Source: Pseudoduganella lutea (GTDB taxonomy: Bacteria > Pseudomonadota > Gammaproteobacteria > Burkholderiales > Burkholderiaceae_D). Taken from it: a stretch of DNA of 64,000 bases. Positions 17,003 through 25,100 of this stretch are shown here, piece by piece. The stretch is taken from contig NZ_CP035913.1 in the NCBI RefSeq assembly GCF_004209755.1, forward strand, positions 4,402,001-4,466,000, in the 5' to 3' direction. The translations under genes were made by a program, and so were the position numbers. Position 1 is the first letter of the stretch. Each line of letters begins with the position of its first letter. Under the pieces are notes generated by a model. It did not search any database and was not told where the DNA came from. It saw nothing but the letters and a program-made list of their open reading frames with translations.

Positions 17003-18013
17003 TCAGGCCCGCTGATGGACTGCGCGCAGCCAGCTAATCATATCGTCCGTCAATCCGCGCGCCACGCGCAGCACCGGCTCGTTTTCCACCGCCGCGCGGA
17101 AGCGCCCAAGTGTTTCCGGATTATCGCCAGCCATGTCGTGGAATAATTCGAACTTGTGCCGGGCAACGCGTTTCGATTCCGGCATATTGCCCTCCGGGTC
17201 GGCGCGGAATTGCTCGCGGATTGCTTCGAATAAAGGAAACCATTCCCTGCCGCGTGAACGCTGGTGGCGGCGCATGCGTTCCAGTTCCGCAGGCAGCAAG
17301 TATTTGGACCAGGCATCCAGTTTTACTTCGTTGATTACCTCGGCGATATAGGCATGCATGGCCGGCGTGATGCCGGAACTTTCCTGGATTGCCGGCTCGT
17401 TGACGTGCATCGAATCGAGGCGGGCAATCAGCGATGCATCGCCGCCTGTATCGCGTTCGAGCATCGTCAGCCAGCGCAGCCCTAATTGTTTCGCCTCCAG
17501 GCTGGTCGGTAATGCATTCGCCGCCATGATATTGCCGACCTCCGTAACCAGTGCCGCCCATTCGGCCCGGCAGTCTTCATCGTGGATGATGCGCAGGTTT
17601 GCCAGCTCTTCCTTGGAAAAATATTTGTCGTACATTTTCATCTGCTCCAGTGTCGTCAGCCAATCGGCCAATTCCGGTTGTTCGCCGCGCGCCAGCCGCG
17701 CATGCAAACCCAGCAAATGCGCGTGCATGCGTGTCGCTTCGTCGATCCGGCTTTGCAGCGCGGCCAGTTGGCGCTCGACGATTGCCAGTGCGGAGGTACC
17801 GGAATGGGCCAGGAAATGTCCGATGTCGGCCAATGGCATGCCGAGTTGACGCAGTGCCTGGATTTGCTGAAGGCGGGCCGCGTCATCGCGGTCATAGAGC
17901 CGGTAGCCGGCATCGGTGCGCACCGAAGGGCGGAGCAGGTCGATGTCGTCGTAATGGTGCAGGGTGCGGACCGTCAAGCCCGCGTGTTTCGCCAGTTGTC
18001 CAATTTTCAGCAT
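17003..18013 (-). CDS. MerR family regulator with long effector domain
   Basis: A 336-residue MerR regulator. The DNA-binding part is canonical (MLKIGQLAKHAGLTVRTLHHYDDIDLL, then a wing with RTDAGYRLYD, about 1-70), followed by a coiled-coil dimer helix (about 75-120). The C-terminal 200 residues resemble TipAS-like drug-binding modules only loosely. No metal-binding cysteines are seen, which points to an organic ligand. Its GC content and codon use are a little lower than those of the neighbours. It is followed by no obvious target; alkA and a DMT exporter lie upstream on the same strand. Confidence 0.85.
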   Translation of the reverse strand: MLKIGQLAKHAGLTVRTLHHYDDIDLLRPSVRTDAGYRLYDRDDAARLQQIQALRQLGMPLADIGHFLAHSGTSALAIVERQLAALQSRIDEATRMHAHLLGLHARLARGEQPELADWLTTLEQMKMYDKYFSKEELANLRIIHDEDCRAEWAALVTEVGNIMAANALPTSLEAKQLGLRWLTMLERDTGGDASLIARLDSMHVNEPAIQESSGITPAMHAYIAEVINEVKLDAWSKYLLPAELERMRRHQRSRGREWFPLFEAIREQFRADPEGNMPESKRVARHKFELFHDMAGDNPETLGRFRAAVENEPVLRVARGLTDDMISWLRAVHQRA

Positions 18014-18064
18014 CGTCAGCTCCTCTTCGGTAAAGCCATCGTGAAGCCTGACGTTGCGTGAGGG

Positions 18065-18985
18065 TCAAGCGGTATCGTTGTCGTCGGGTGGGGCCAGGCT
18101 GGCCCACAGGTGAGCCGCGGCCATCGTACGGTGCGGTTGGTATTGCTGCAAGATCTGCTCGGTGCGGACGATGTCCGGCCGCTGCTCCTCACCGAGCAGG
18201 CGCTGCAGCGCGGCGCGGATCGCCACGTCGCCATGCAGCGAACAGTCGGCATGGCCATAGCCGCGCAGCAGGCCATAGTTGACTGTCCACGGCCCGATCC
18301 CCTTGATGTCCAGCAGCCGCTGCCCGATGGTCTCGACCGGATTGTCCGCACCCGGTTCAAGGTCGAGTTCACCGCTTGCCACCAGGTGGGCGAAGCGCAG
18401 CAGCGTTTCCGCCTTTGCCCGCGAAAACTTGCGGCTTGTGAGGTCGTCGACGGCCAGGTCGGCAGCGTCAGGCGCTTCCGGATAGCACCACAGTCCGCAC
18501 GAGTGCCGCCGGCCCGCCAGCTGGATGAAGGTACGCCGCAGTGCGATCGCAAACGGCAGGTTGATCTGCTGGCCGATGATGGCCCACGTCAGCGCTTCGA
18601 ACACGGTGGCCGATTGCACGATGCGCAAGCCTGGCTGGCGCCGCACGATGGGGCCGAACAGGGGATCGTCGGCCGCGAACGCGCAAAATGGCCCAGGGTC
18701 GATGCGCAGGCCGAGGATGCTGCTGAATGCCTCGTCGATGCGCCGTTCCAGCGCCGGCGTTGCCGAGCCGTCAATGTCGGCGGTGCAGGTCGCCTCGGTG
18801 GGCGCAAAGTCCACGGCCAGCACGACCGGCACGCCTTCGAGCATCACGCCTTTGCGCAGCATGTCGGCCCCCACCTGTTCGGCCGTGCTTTCCGCATCGC
18901 GGCGGTGGAAGGCCAGCACGTCGCGCAGGCGGTAGCCGGCCGGCAGCGGGAGCTTGCGTTGCCATGTCATGCGCTGCTGTGTCAT
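18065..18985 (-). CDS. alkA: DNA-3-methyladenine glycosylase II
   Basis: A 306-residue HhH-GPD glycosylase that removes alkylated purines to start base-excision repair. It has an AlkA-type N-terminal domain (about 9-110), the QQINLPFAIALRR region and the helix-hairpin-helix LLDIKGIGPWTVNYGLLRGYG (split about 224-244). The catalytic Asp lies in SLHGDVAI (about residue 253). The ATG at 18985 overlaps the upstream transporter stop by 4 bp (ATGA), which fixes the start. Co-transcription with an EamA exporter is likely. Confidence 0.9.
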   Translation of the reverse strand: MTQQRMTWQRKLPLPAGYRLRDVLAFHRRDAESTAEQVGADMLRKGVMLEGVPVVLAVDFAPTEATCTADIDGSATPALERRIDEAFSSILGLRIDPGPFCAFAADDPLFGPIVRRQPGLRIVQSATVFEALTWAIIGQQINLPFAIALRRTFIQLAGRRHSCGLWCYPEAPDAADLAVDDLTSRKFSRAKAETLLRFAHLVASGELDLEPGADNPVETIGQRLLDIKGIGPWTVNYGLLRGYGHADCSLHGDVAIRAALQRLLGEEQRPDIVRTEQILQQYQPHRTMAAAHLWASLAPPDDNDTA

Positions 18986-19866
18986 GCCAGGTTGGCCTTG
19001 CCGCCAAAGCCGGGCCGGTAGCCGGTGACGAGCACGGTGCCGGCAATGACGATGGCAGCGCCGGCCACCGTGTACCAGCCGACCACCTCGTGCAGGAACA
19101 GTGCACCCCACAAGATGCCGAACAGCGGACTGATGAAGGTGACGGTCAACGCCGACGTCGCGCCGACATCGCGGATCAGTCCGTAGTACAGCAGATAGGC
19201 AACGCCGCTGCACAGCACCCCCAGTGCGATGGCGGCCGCCATGATACCGGTGGTGGGTTCGCCAGGCGCGGGGAAGAACAGCAGGGAAGGCAGTACCATC
19301 AGCGCGGCTGTCCACATGCTGCCGTGCGCGTTCGCGAACGGTTCCACGGCCGGCGCCGCCTTGGCATAGGTGCTGGCGATGCCGTAATTGAACGATGCAA
19401 ACAGCGCCGCGGCGATCGCCAGGCCCGCGCCATCGCGCGAACTCACATGGTCGAAGCCGACCAGCAGGGCCACGCCGGCGGTACCGAGGGCAATGCCCAC
19501 CAATACACGCGGACTCACCATCTGGCGCTGCCACACGGCGCCGATCAGCGCACCCCACATGGGCGCCGTGGCGTTCAGCACGGCCAGCACGGAGGCCGAC
19601 AAGGTGCGCGCCGACCAGGCGAACAGCAGGAACGGCAGCGCGGAATTGAAGAAGCCGAGGATGACGTAGTGCTTCCAGTGCCGTTTCCAGTGCAGCGGCT
19701 TCTTCGTCAGCAGTGCGATTACCGCCAGGAACAGCGCTGCGAACACGACGCGGTATTCGATGAGCACGGCCGGGCCGAGGACGGGCGCGGCAATGCGCAT
19801 GAACAGGTACGAGGCGCCCCAGATGGCGGCAAGCAGGACCAGGCGGAACAGGTTGGCGGTGGACAT
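18982..19866 (-). CDS. EamA/DMT family transporter
   Basis: A 294-residue inner-membrane transporter with ten predicted helices in two EamA repeats (about 5-137 and 150-285). The repeat start AAIWGASYLFMRIAAP and the YRVVFAALFLA stretch are typical of drug/metabolite or amino-acid exporters (RhaT/YdcZ-like). The substrate is unknown. It overlaps alkA by 4 bp, so the two are coupled. Confidence 0.88.
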   Translation of the reverse strand: MSTANLFRLVLLAAIWGASYLFMRIAAPVLGPAVLIEYRVVFAALFLAVIALLTKKPLHWKRHWKHYVILGFFNSALPFLLFAWSARTLSASVLAVLNATAPMWGALIGAVWQRQMVSPRVLVGIALGTAGVALLVGFDHVSSRDGAGLAIAAALFASFNYGIASTYAKAAPAVEPFANAHGSMWTAALMVLPSLLFFPAPGEPTTGIMAAAIALGVLCSGVAYLLYYGLIRDVGATSALTVTFISPLFGILWGALFLHEVVGWYTVAGAAIVIAGTVLVTGYRPGFGGKANLA

Positions 19867-19950
19867 GTGACTGATCGATATTGTTCTGCGCGTGGCCGTG
19901 TGGTGGACACGCGCTCATTCATGGCGTCATTGTCGCCGCCGCAGCCCGGA

Positions 19951-20985
19951 CTACGCCATCTTCATCTTGCTGTCGAATTCGACGGCGCAAACGTTGCTGC
20001 CCGGCGCTTCGAGGGCGGCGGCATGGTTGACCTGGAGCGCCGAAGGCACGCCGTTTTTCACGGCCGTCATTTCGGCCAGGATCGAGATGGCGATCTCGGA
20101 GGGCGTCTTGCTGCCGATGTACAGCCCGATCGGCCCGTGCAGCCGGGCCAGTTGCGCTTCATCGAGGTCGAACTGCAGCAGCCGTTCGCGCCGCTTTGCG
20201 TTATTGGCACGCGAGCCGATCGCACCCACGTAGAACGCTTCGGATTTCAGCGCTTCCATCAGCGCCAGGTCGTCCAGCTTGGGGTCGTGCGTCAGCGCGA
20301 TCACGGCGCTGCGCCGGTCCAGTTTCATCTCGATCACCAGGTCGTCGGGCATCGCATGCACCAGCCGCACTTCCGGGAGCATCCAGCCGGCGCGGTATTC
20401 CTCGCGCGGATCGCAGACGGTGACGTAATAGTCCATGGCGATGGCGATCTGCGCGACAAAGCGCGACAGTTGCCCGGCGCCGATGATCAGCAGCCGCCAG
20501 CGCGGGCCATGCTGGGTGACCAGTTCGTCGTCCGTATGCACCAGCACGTTGCCGGCAACGGCGCGCTCGAGGCGCACAGTGCCGGTGCGCAGGTCGAGCC
20601 GGCGTTCCACCAGCTGGTGCTGTTCCAGGCGTTCCAGGAGTTCGGCGATCCGGCTGTGTTCGGACAGCGGTTCGAGCGCCAGTTCGATGGTGCCGCCGCA
20701 GGGCAGCCCGAAGCGGTGCGCTTCGTCGGCCGTGATGCCGTAGCTGACGATTTCGGGGAGCACGCGGGTGATGCCTTCACGCCGCACGCGGTCGATCAGG
20801 TCGTCCTCGATGCAGCCGCCGGAGACGGAACCGACGACGCGGCCATCGTCGCAGATGGCAAGGGTGGCGCCGACCGGGCGCGGGCTCGAGCCCCAGGTGC
20901 GGATCACGGTAACGAGTTCGCAGCGGTGCCCGGCCGCGATCCACGCGGCGCTGGTCTTGAGTACTTCGAGATCGATGCTGTCCAT
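19951..20985 (-). CDS. XdhC/CoxI family protein
   Basis: A 344-residue protein of the XdhC/CoxI family, which binds molybdenum cofactor and helps insert or sulfurate it in xanthine dehydrogenase-type enzymes. The N-terminal XdhC domain (about 10-80) has TWGSSPRPVGA and GSVSGGCIEDD. The C-terminal Rossmann-like part (about 165-305) has LIIGAGQLSRFVAQIA and AVIALTHDPKLDDLAL. No xanthine dehydrogenase genes lie beside it; the cofactor synthesis genes moaA, mobA and moeA are 30 kb away in this window. Confidence 0.88.
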   Translation of the reverse strand: MDSIDLEVLKTSAAWIAAGHRCELVTVIRTWGSSPRPVGATLAICDDGRVVGSVSGGCIEDDLIDRVRREGITRVLPEIVSYGITADEAHRFGLPCGGTIELALEPLSEHSRIAELLERLEQHQLVERRLDLRTGTVRLERAVAGNVLVHTDDELVTQHGPRWRLLIIGAGQLSRFVAQIAIAMDYYVTVCDPREEYRAGWMLPEVRLVHAMPDDLVIEMKLDRRSAVIALTHDPKLDDLALMEALKSEAFYVGAIGSRANNAKRRERLLQFDLDEAQLARLHGPIGLYIGSKTPSEIAISILAEMTAVKNGVPSALQVNHAAALEAPGSNVCAVEFDSKMKMA

Positions 20986-20997
20986 TGCTGGACTATA

Positions 20998-21426
20998 CTA
21001 CGGCGCCGGTTTCGCTGCCCGTACCCGCCCGCACACGGCGGTCATCGCCGTTGCATAGCGGGTACCCGCTTCCACTTTCTCGGCATCGAAGGCTTCGAAC
21101 TTGTAGGTGCCGACGGCTTCGCCCTTTGCCATGGCTTCGGGGAAGAACGTCTGCGATTGCAGCGTCACGCTGCGCTCGTCGCAGTCGTACAGGTGGAGCG
21201 CCTTCACGGACAGGTACTGCTTGCCGTCCGGCGCCGTCTGCGGCTTGCCGAACGATTCGAGCGTCCAGGCACGGCGAGCACTGTCGCCGCCTTTCGATCC
21301 ACCCTTCTTGATCGATGCCTTGTCGATGTACACGCGGCTGTCCTTCGTGCTGCCGGCCTTCGTCCACGTTACCGCATGGGCCAGCGCGGGCACCGTGCAC
21401 AGGACGAAGAGGGTGGCACGCAGCAT
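20998..21426 (-). CDS. Small secreted protein, surface-adhesin E-like
   Basis: A 142-residue protein with a signal peptide (ending near AHA, residue 18) and a single compact domain resembling the surface-adhesin protein E/CNP1-like group common in Burkholderiales. Landmarks are VYIDKASIKK, YLSVKALHLYDCDERS and a C-terminal ATAMTAVCGRV with two cysteines that could form a disulfide. Function is unknown. The ATG at 21426 shares one base with the upstream stop (TGATG); a GTG one codon earlier is an alternative. Confidence 0.72.
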   Translation of the reverse strand: MLRATLFVLCTVPALAHAVTWTKAGSTKDSRVYIDKASIKKGGSKGGDSARRAWTLESFGKPQTAPDGKQYLSVKALHLYDCDERSVTLQSQTFFPEAMAKGEAVGTYKFEAFDAEKVEAGTRYATAMTAVCGRVRAAKPAP

Positions 21427-22556
21427 CACGGTACCAGCGGCTTCTTCGAGGCCTGCTTGGCCTTGATGTCGGCCACCACCTTGTCGATCGCGGCCAGGCG
21501 TGGCGCCAGGTTCGGATGGACCGCCATGTAGCCGTTCGGTACCGAAGCCGGATACTGCGCCGCCAGCCGCTGCCAGAACGCCTTGTAGCGCTCCACGCCA
21601 TAGCCGCCGCGCACCAGCATGTACAGCGCCAGCGTATCGGCCGCCGTTTCCAGGTTGGCGGCGAACGGCTTCACGTTGCCGCTGCCGGCAAGTTGCGTCT
21701 GGTCGGGCTGCACGCGCGTGACGTTGTCGATGATGGCCGCCACGGCGGCCGTGTTGCGCGACAGCGCCGCATGACCGAGCACGTTATGGGCGATGTCCTT
21801 GGCCAGCACGTAGGCGATCGCTTCGTCGCCGCCGGCGAAGTTGATCATGCCGCGCGTGACGGCGATGCGGCCGCCATCGGCATAGGAATTGACGTTGTCG
21901 GCATTGCCCAGGTCGACCCGCATTGCGCAGGCACGCGTGACAGGCACTTTCAGCACCTGGGTCTGGCCATTGCGGCCGACCGTCATCGACAGCTGGGTAC
22001 GGCCGGAAACGAGGGGGGCGAACACGCTGGCGGCCGCGGTTTCCGCACCCGCGCCGGTGGGCAGCGCGCGGCCGTCGGCGGCAACCAGCAGGTCGCCTTT
22101 GCGCAAGCCGGCGCGCGCGGCGCCACTGCCCGGCAGCACGCCGGAGACACGCAGCGTGTCGTCATAGCCCAGCACGGCCGCCGCGGCATCCGCATATTCG
22201 CCCGGATACGACCACTTGTTCTTTGCCGTAAAGCCCAGCAGGCCGCGCGCGGCGGTGCGGCACAGGTCGACGTTATTGATCAGCAGCGGCGCGGCCACGC
22301 GGTACAGCCTGTCCTGCTGGGTGACCATCGTGTCTAGCGCGGCCCGCGCCGCCTGCATGCGCGGCGTGACCAGCGGCGCTTCCGCGGCCGGTTGCGACGT
22401 ATCGACGACCGGCGGGGAGGGCTGGGAAAGGGGCACTGTGGAGCAGGCGGACAGCAGCATGGCCGCTGCGACCGCGCTCAGGACCGATGCGCGACGGGTG
22501 ATGGGATTGATGCGCGAAGCAATGTGCAAAGTGACGTGTACCGCGGTTCCTGCCAT
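21426..22556 (-). CDS. M48-like lipoprotein with PDZ domain and degenerate zinc motif
   Basis: A 376-residue probable lipoprotein: an N-terminal region, a hydrophobic core, and lipobox LSAC with Cys about residue 38. A PDZ-like domain (about 135-205, GVLPGSGAARAGLRKGDLLVAADG) precedes an M48 peptidase-like region (about 215-370). The expected HExxH reads KDIAH (253-257), and the expected third-ligand Glu of the EAD motif is Ala (TAAD). Two zinc ligands and the catalytic Glu are therefore changed, so proteolysis is unlikely. It overlaps the following small secreted protein gene and is downstream of dut. Confidence 0.82.
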   Translation of the reverse strand: MAGTAVHVTLHIASRINPITRRASVLSAVAAAMLLSACSTVPLSQPSPPVVDTSQPAAEAPLVTPRMQAARAALDTMVTQQDRLYRVAAPLLINNVDLCRTAARGLLGFTAKNKWSYPGEYADAAAAVLGYDDTLRVSGVLPGSGAARAGLRKGDLLVAADGRALPTGAGAETAAASVFAPLVSGRTQLSMTVGRNGQTQVLKVPVTRACAMRVDLGNADNVNSYADGGRIAVTRGMINFAGGDEAIAYVLAKDIAHNVLGHAALSRNTAAVAAIIDNVTRVQPDQTQLAGSGNVKPFAANLETAADTLALYMLVRGGYGVERYKAFWQRLAAQYPASVPNGYMAVHPNLAPRLAAIDKVVADIKAKQASKKPLVP

Positions 22557-22575
22557 GGTTCCTTCCTGTATTGTT

Positions 22576-22634
22576 CCTGGAGCCTCAGTCTTGGAGCCTC
22601 AATGCCTGGAGCCTTGGTGCTTGAAGCCTTAGTG
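22576..22634. repeat. Four-copy imperfect 15-bp tandem repeat at the dut 3' end
   Basis: Units of 14-15 bp start at 22576, 22590, 22605 and 22620 and follow the pattern CYTGGAGCCTYAGTG. The last unit contains the dut stop codon. The array fills the gap between dut and the M48-like gene. Confidence 0.8.
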
Positions 22635-23078
22635 CTTGCCGGTGCTGCCGAAGCCACCTTCGCCCCGTTCGCTGGCACCGAATTCCTCCACCACGTTGAA
22701 CCCCACCTGCAGCACGGGCACGATGATCAACTGGGCCAGGCGCTCCATCGGTTGCAGCGTGAAAGCGTTCTGGCCGCGGTTCCACGTCGACACCATCAAC
22801 TGACCCTGGTAATCGGAATCGATCAAGCCTACCAGATTCCCCAGAACAATGCCGTTCTTGTGACCCATGCCGCTGCGGGGCAGGATCATTGCCGCATAGC
22901 CTGGATCACCGATGTGGATCGCCAGGCCCGTGGGCACCAGCACGGTCTGGCCAGGCTCGATCGTCAGCGCGGTATCGAGGCAGGCGCGCAGGTCGAGGCC
23001 GGCGCTGCCGGGCGTGGCGTAGGCCGGCATCAGGTCGTGCATGCGCGGGTCGAGGATTTTGACGTCGATGGTTTTCAT
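22629..23078 (-). CDS. dut: dUTP diphosphatase
   Basis: A 149-residue trimeric dUTPase that hydrolyses dUTP to dUMP, preventing uracil entry into DNA and feeding dTMP synthesis. The five conserved motifs are visible: [45 protein letters not shown] and the C-terminal [11 protein letters not shown] arm. It starts one base after the coaBC stop. Length matches the family. Confidence 0.95.
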   Translation of the reverse strand: MKTIDVKILDPRMHDLMPAYATPGSAGLDLRACLDTALTIEPGQTVLVPTGLAIHIGDPGYAAMILPRSGMGHKNGIVLGNLVGLIDSDYQGQLMVSTWNRGQNAFTLQPMERLAQLIIVPVLQVGFNVVEEFGASERGEGGFGSTGKH

Positions 23079-23079
23079 G

Positions 23080-24312
23080 TTATTGGAACAGCGAGTGCTT
23101 GCTGATGCGTTTCGAGATTTCGGAAATCAGCTGGCGTGCCAGCGTGAGCTTGGGTGCTTGCGGCAGGATCGTGTGGCCATGCTCGTCGAACAGCACGATC
23201 GTGTTGTCGTCCTGCCCGAACGTGTGGTGGCCGATATTGCCCACCAGGAGGGGAATGCCCTTGCGTTCGCGCTTGGCCGAGCCGTATTCGAGCAGGTTTT
23301 CCGATTCGGCCGCGAAGCCCACGCAGTAAGGATAGCCAGCCAGCGTGGTACGCGCGGCAATGGTGGCAAGTATGTCGGGATTCTGCTCGAACTGCAGGTC
23401 TGGACCTTTAGCTCCCCCCGCACCGCCTTCGGTCTTCTTGACCTTCTGCGTGCTGGGATTGACCACGCGCCAGTCCGCCACCGCGGCCACGGCGATGAAC
23501 ACGTGCTGGCCATCGATGTGGCGGTTCACGGCATCCATCATCTGCTGGGCGCTCTGCACGTCGATGCGGGCCACGCCGTGCGGCGTCGGCAGCGCGGTGG
23601 GGCCGGAGATCAGCGTGACGTCGGCACCGGCTTCGCGGGCGGCGCGGGCGACCGCGTAGCCCATCTTCCCGGAGGAGAGGTTGGTGATGCCGCGCACGGG
23701 ATCGATGGCCTCGAACGTCGGGCCGGCCGTGATCAGGATGCGCTTGCCGGCCATGACCTTCGGCTGGAAGGCTGCCACGATCTCGTCGAGCAGCTGCTGC
23801 GGTTCGAGCATGCGGCCCATGCCGACTTCGCCGCACGCCTGTTCGCCTGCGGCCGGGCCGAGAATGCGGATGCCATCCTCGCCCAGCTGTGCGGCATTGC
23901 GCTGGGTGGCGGGATTCGTCCACATTTCCACGTTCATCGCCGGGGCTACCAGCAGCGGCACGTGGCGCGGGCGGGCCAGGCACATCGTCGACAGCAGGTC
24001 GTCGCAGGCGCCATGGGCCAGCTTGCGGATGAAGTCCGCCGAGCAGGGCGCGATCACGATCGCATCCGCGTTGCGCGTGACGTCGATGTGCGCCATGTTG
24101 TTGTCGACGCGCGGGTCCCACTGGTCCGTGTAGACGGGCTTGCCGGACAGGGCCTGCATCGTCACCGCCGTGATGAAGTGGGTGGCGGCATCCGTCATCA
24201 CCACCTGCACGGAGGCGCCTTCCTTCGTGAGTGAACGGCACAGTTCCGCCGCCTTGTAGCAGGCCACGCCGCCGGACAGGCCGAGGACGATCTTCTTGCC
24301 GGTCAGTTCCAT
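23080..24312 (-). CDS. coaBC: Bifunctional phosphopantothenoylcysteine decarboxylase / ligase
   Basis: A 410-residue two-domain enzyme of coenzyme A synthesis. The N-terminal flavin decarboxylase CoaC (about 1-190) has [15 protein letters not shown], the PAMNVEMW motif and [10 protein letters not shown] with the catalytic Cys. The C-terminal CTP-dependent ligase CoaB (about 190-405) has [18 protein letters not shown] and SSGKMGYA. It lies between lspA and dut on the same strand, an arrangement seen in other betaproteobacteria. Confidence 0.94.
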   Translation of the reverse strand: MELTGKKIVLGLSGGVACYKAAELCRSLTKEGASVQVVMTDAATHFITAVTMQALSGKPVYTDQWDPRVDNNMAHIDVTRNADAIVIAPCSADFIRKLAHGACDDLLSTMCLARPRHVPLLVAPAMNVEMWTNPATQRNAAQLGEDGIRILGPAAGEQACGEVGMGRMLEPQQLLDEIVAAFQPKVMAGKRILITAGPTFEAIDPVRGITNLSSGKMGYAVARAAREAGADVTLISGPTALPTPHGVARIDVQSAQQMMDAVNRHIDGQHVFIAVAAVADWRVVNPSTQKVKKTEGGAGGAKGPDLQFEQNPDILATIAARTTLAGYPYCVGFAAESENLLEYGSAKRERKGIPLLVGNIGHHTFGQDDNTIVLFDEHGHTILPQAPKLTLARQLISEISKRISKHSLFQ

Positions 24313-24349
24313 GCCGTTCCCCCGTTCCGATGGGCTTGATGGGCTTGCA

Positions 24350-24859
24350 TCATTTGTTCACGCGCCGCAGTTCATCGAGGATGAGCAGCCCGGCGCCGAT
24401 GCAGATCGCCGTGTCGGCCACGTTGAATGCCGGGAAGTGGCCGATGCCGCGCCAGTGGAAATCGAGGAAGTCGATCACGTGGCCATGCACCATGCGGTCG
24501 ATCACGTTGCCGACCGCGCCGCCCAGGATCAGCGACATCGACCAGCAGAACAGCTTTTGCGCCGCGTGCTTGCGCAGCAGGTAGACGATGAACAGGGCGG
24601 CGCCGATGCCGATCGTGGTAAAGAAGTAGCGCTGCCAGCCGCCCTGGTTGGACAGGAAGCTGAACGCGGCGCCCTTGTTATAGGCCAGCACCAGGTTGAA
24701 GAAGCTGGTGACGTAAAGCTCCTCGCCATACGTGAACAGTTTTTCGATCGTGATCTTGGTCAGCTGGTCGACCAGGATGATGATGGCGGCAATGCCGAGC
24801 CACGGTGCCATGCTGCCACCGGCAGGTTTGCTGGAGAAGGTTTTCTTGGATTTTGCCAT
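24350..24859 (-). CDS. lspA: Lipoprotein signal peptidase II
   Basis: A 169-residue aspartic membrane protease that removes signal peptides from diacylglyceryl-prolipoproteins. Four hydrophobic helices are visible; the catalytic aspartates lie in [10 protein letters not shown] and FNVADTAI. The start at 24859 (MAKSKKTF) is preferred; in-frame sequence further upstream reads through the repeat region and looks non-coding. It is downstream of ileS, the classical ileS-lspA order, with a 241-bp gap holding palindromic repeats. Confidence 0.94.
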   Translation of the reverse strand: MAKSKKTFSSKPAGGSMAPWLGIAAIIILVDQLTKITIEKLFTYGEELYVTSFFNLVLAYNKGAAFSFLSNQGGWQRYFFTTIGIGAALFIVYLLRKHAAQKLFCWSMSLILGGAVGNVIDRMVHGHVIDFLDFHWRGIGHFPAFNVADTAICIGAGLLILDELRRVNK

Positions 24860-24906
24860 TGTTGTTGTCGGGTCCGTGGGTCCGCCAGGAATATTGCAGA
24901 AAAACC

Positions 24907-25029
24907 GGTGACAGACACCGGTTTTAATGAAATGTTTCAAAAAAACCGGTCGCTATCGTGCATGCCAGCGTTTGAACATGTCTTCGCCGAAAACCGGTGT
25001 CCGACACCAAAAGGCCGGTGTCCGACACC
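24907..25029. repeat. Second cluster of GGTGTCSGACACC-type palindromes
   Basis: Three copies lie at 24907-24919 (variant GGTGACAGACACC), 24996-25008 and 25017-25029 (both GGTGTCCGACACC). The first is embedded in a longer hairpin AAAACCGGTG / CACCGGTTTT (24901-24925) with A/T tails on both sides that could act as a terminator. The cluster lies between ileS and lspA. Confidence 0.85.
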
Positions 25030-25100
25030 AGACGCTGGCGACGCGAATGACAGCGAATGCCGCGAACTGAACGGCATTCGTGTCCGCTGCCGGCTTTGCG

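Noticed and set aside
18727..21531. A 934-codon plus-strand frame over alkA, the EamA gene and xdhC
   Set aside because: It crosses several well-supported minus-strand genes and has no recognisable domain.
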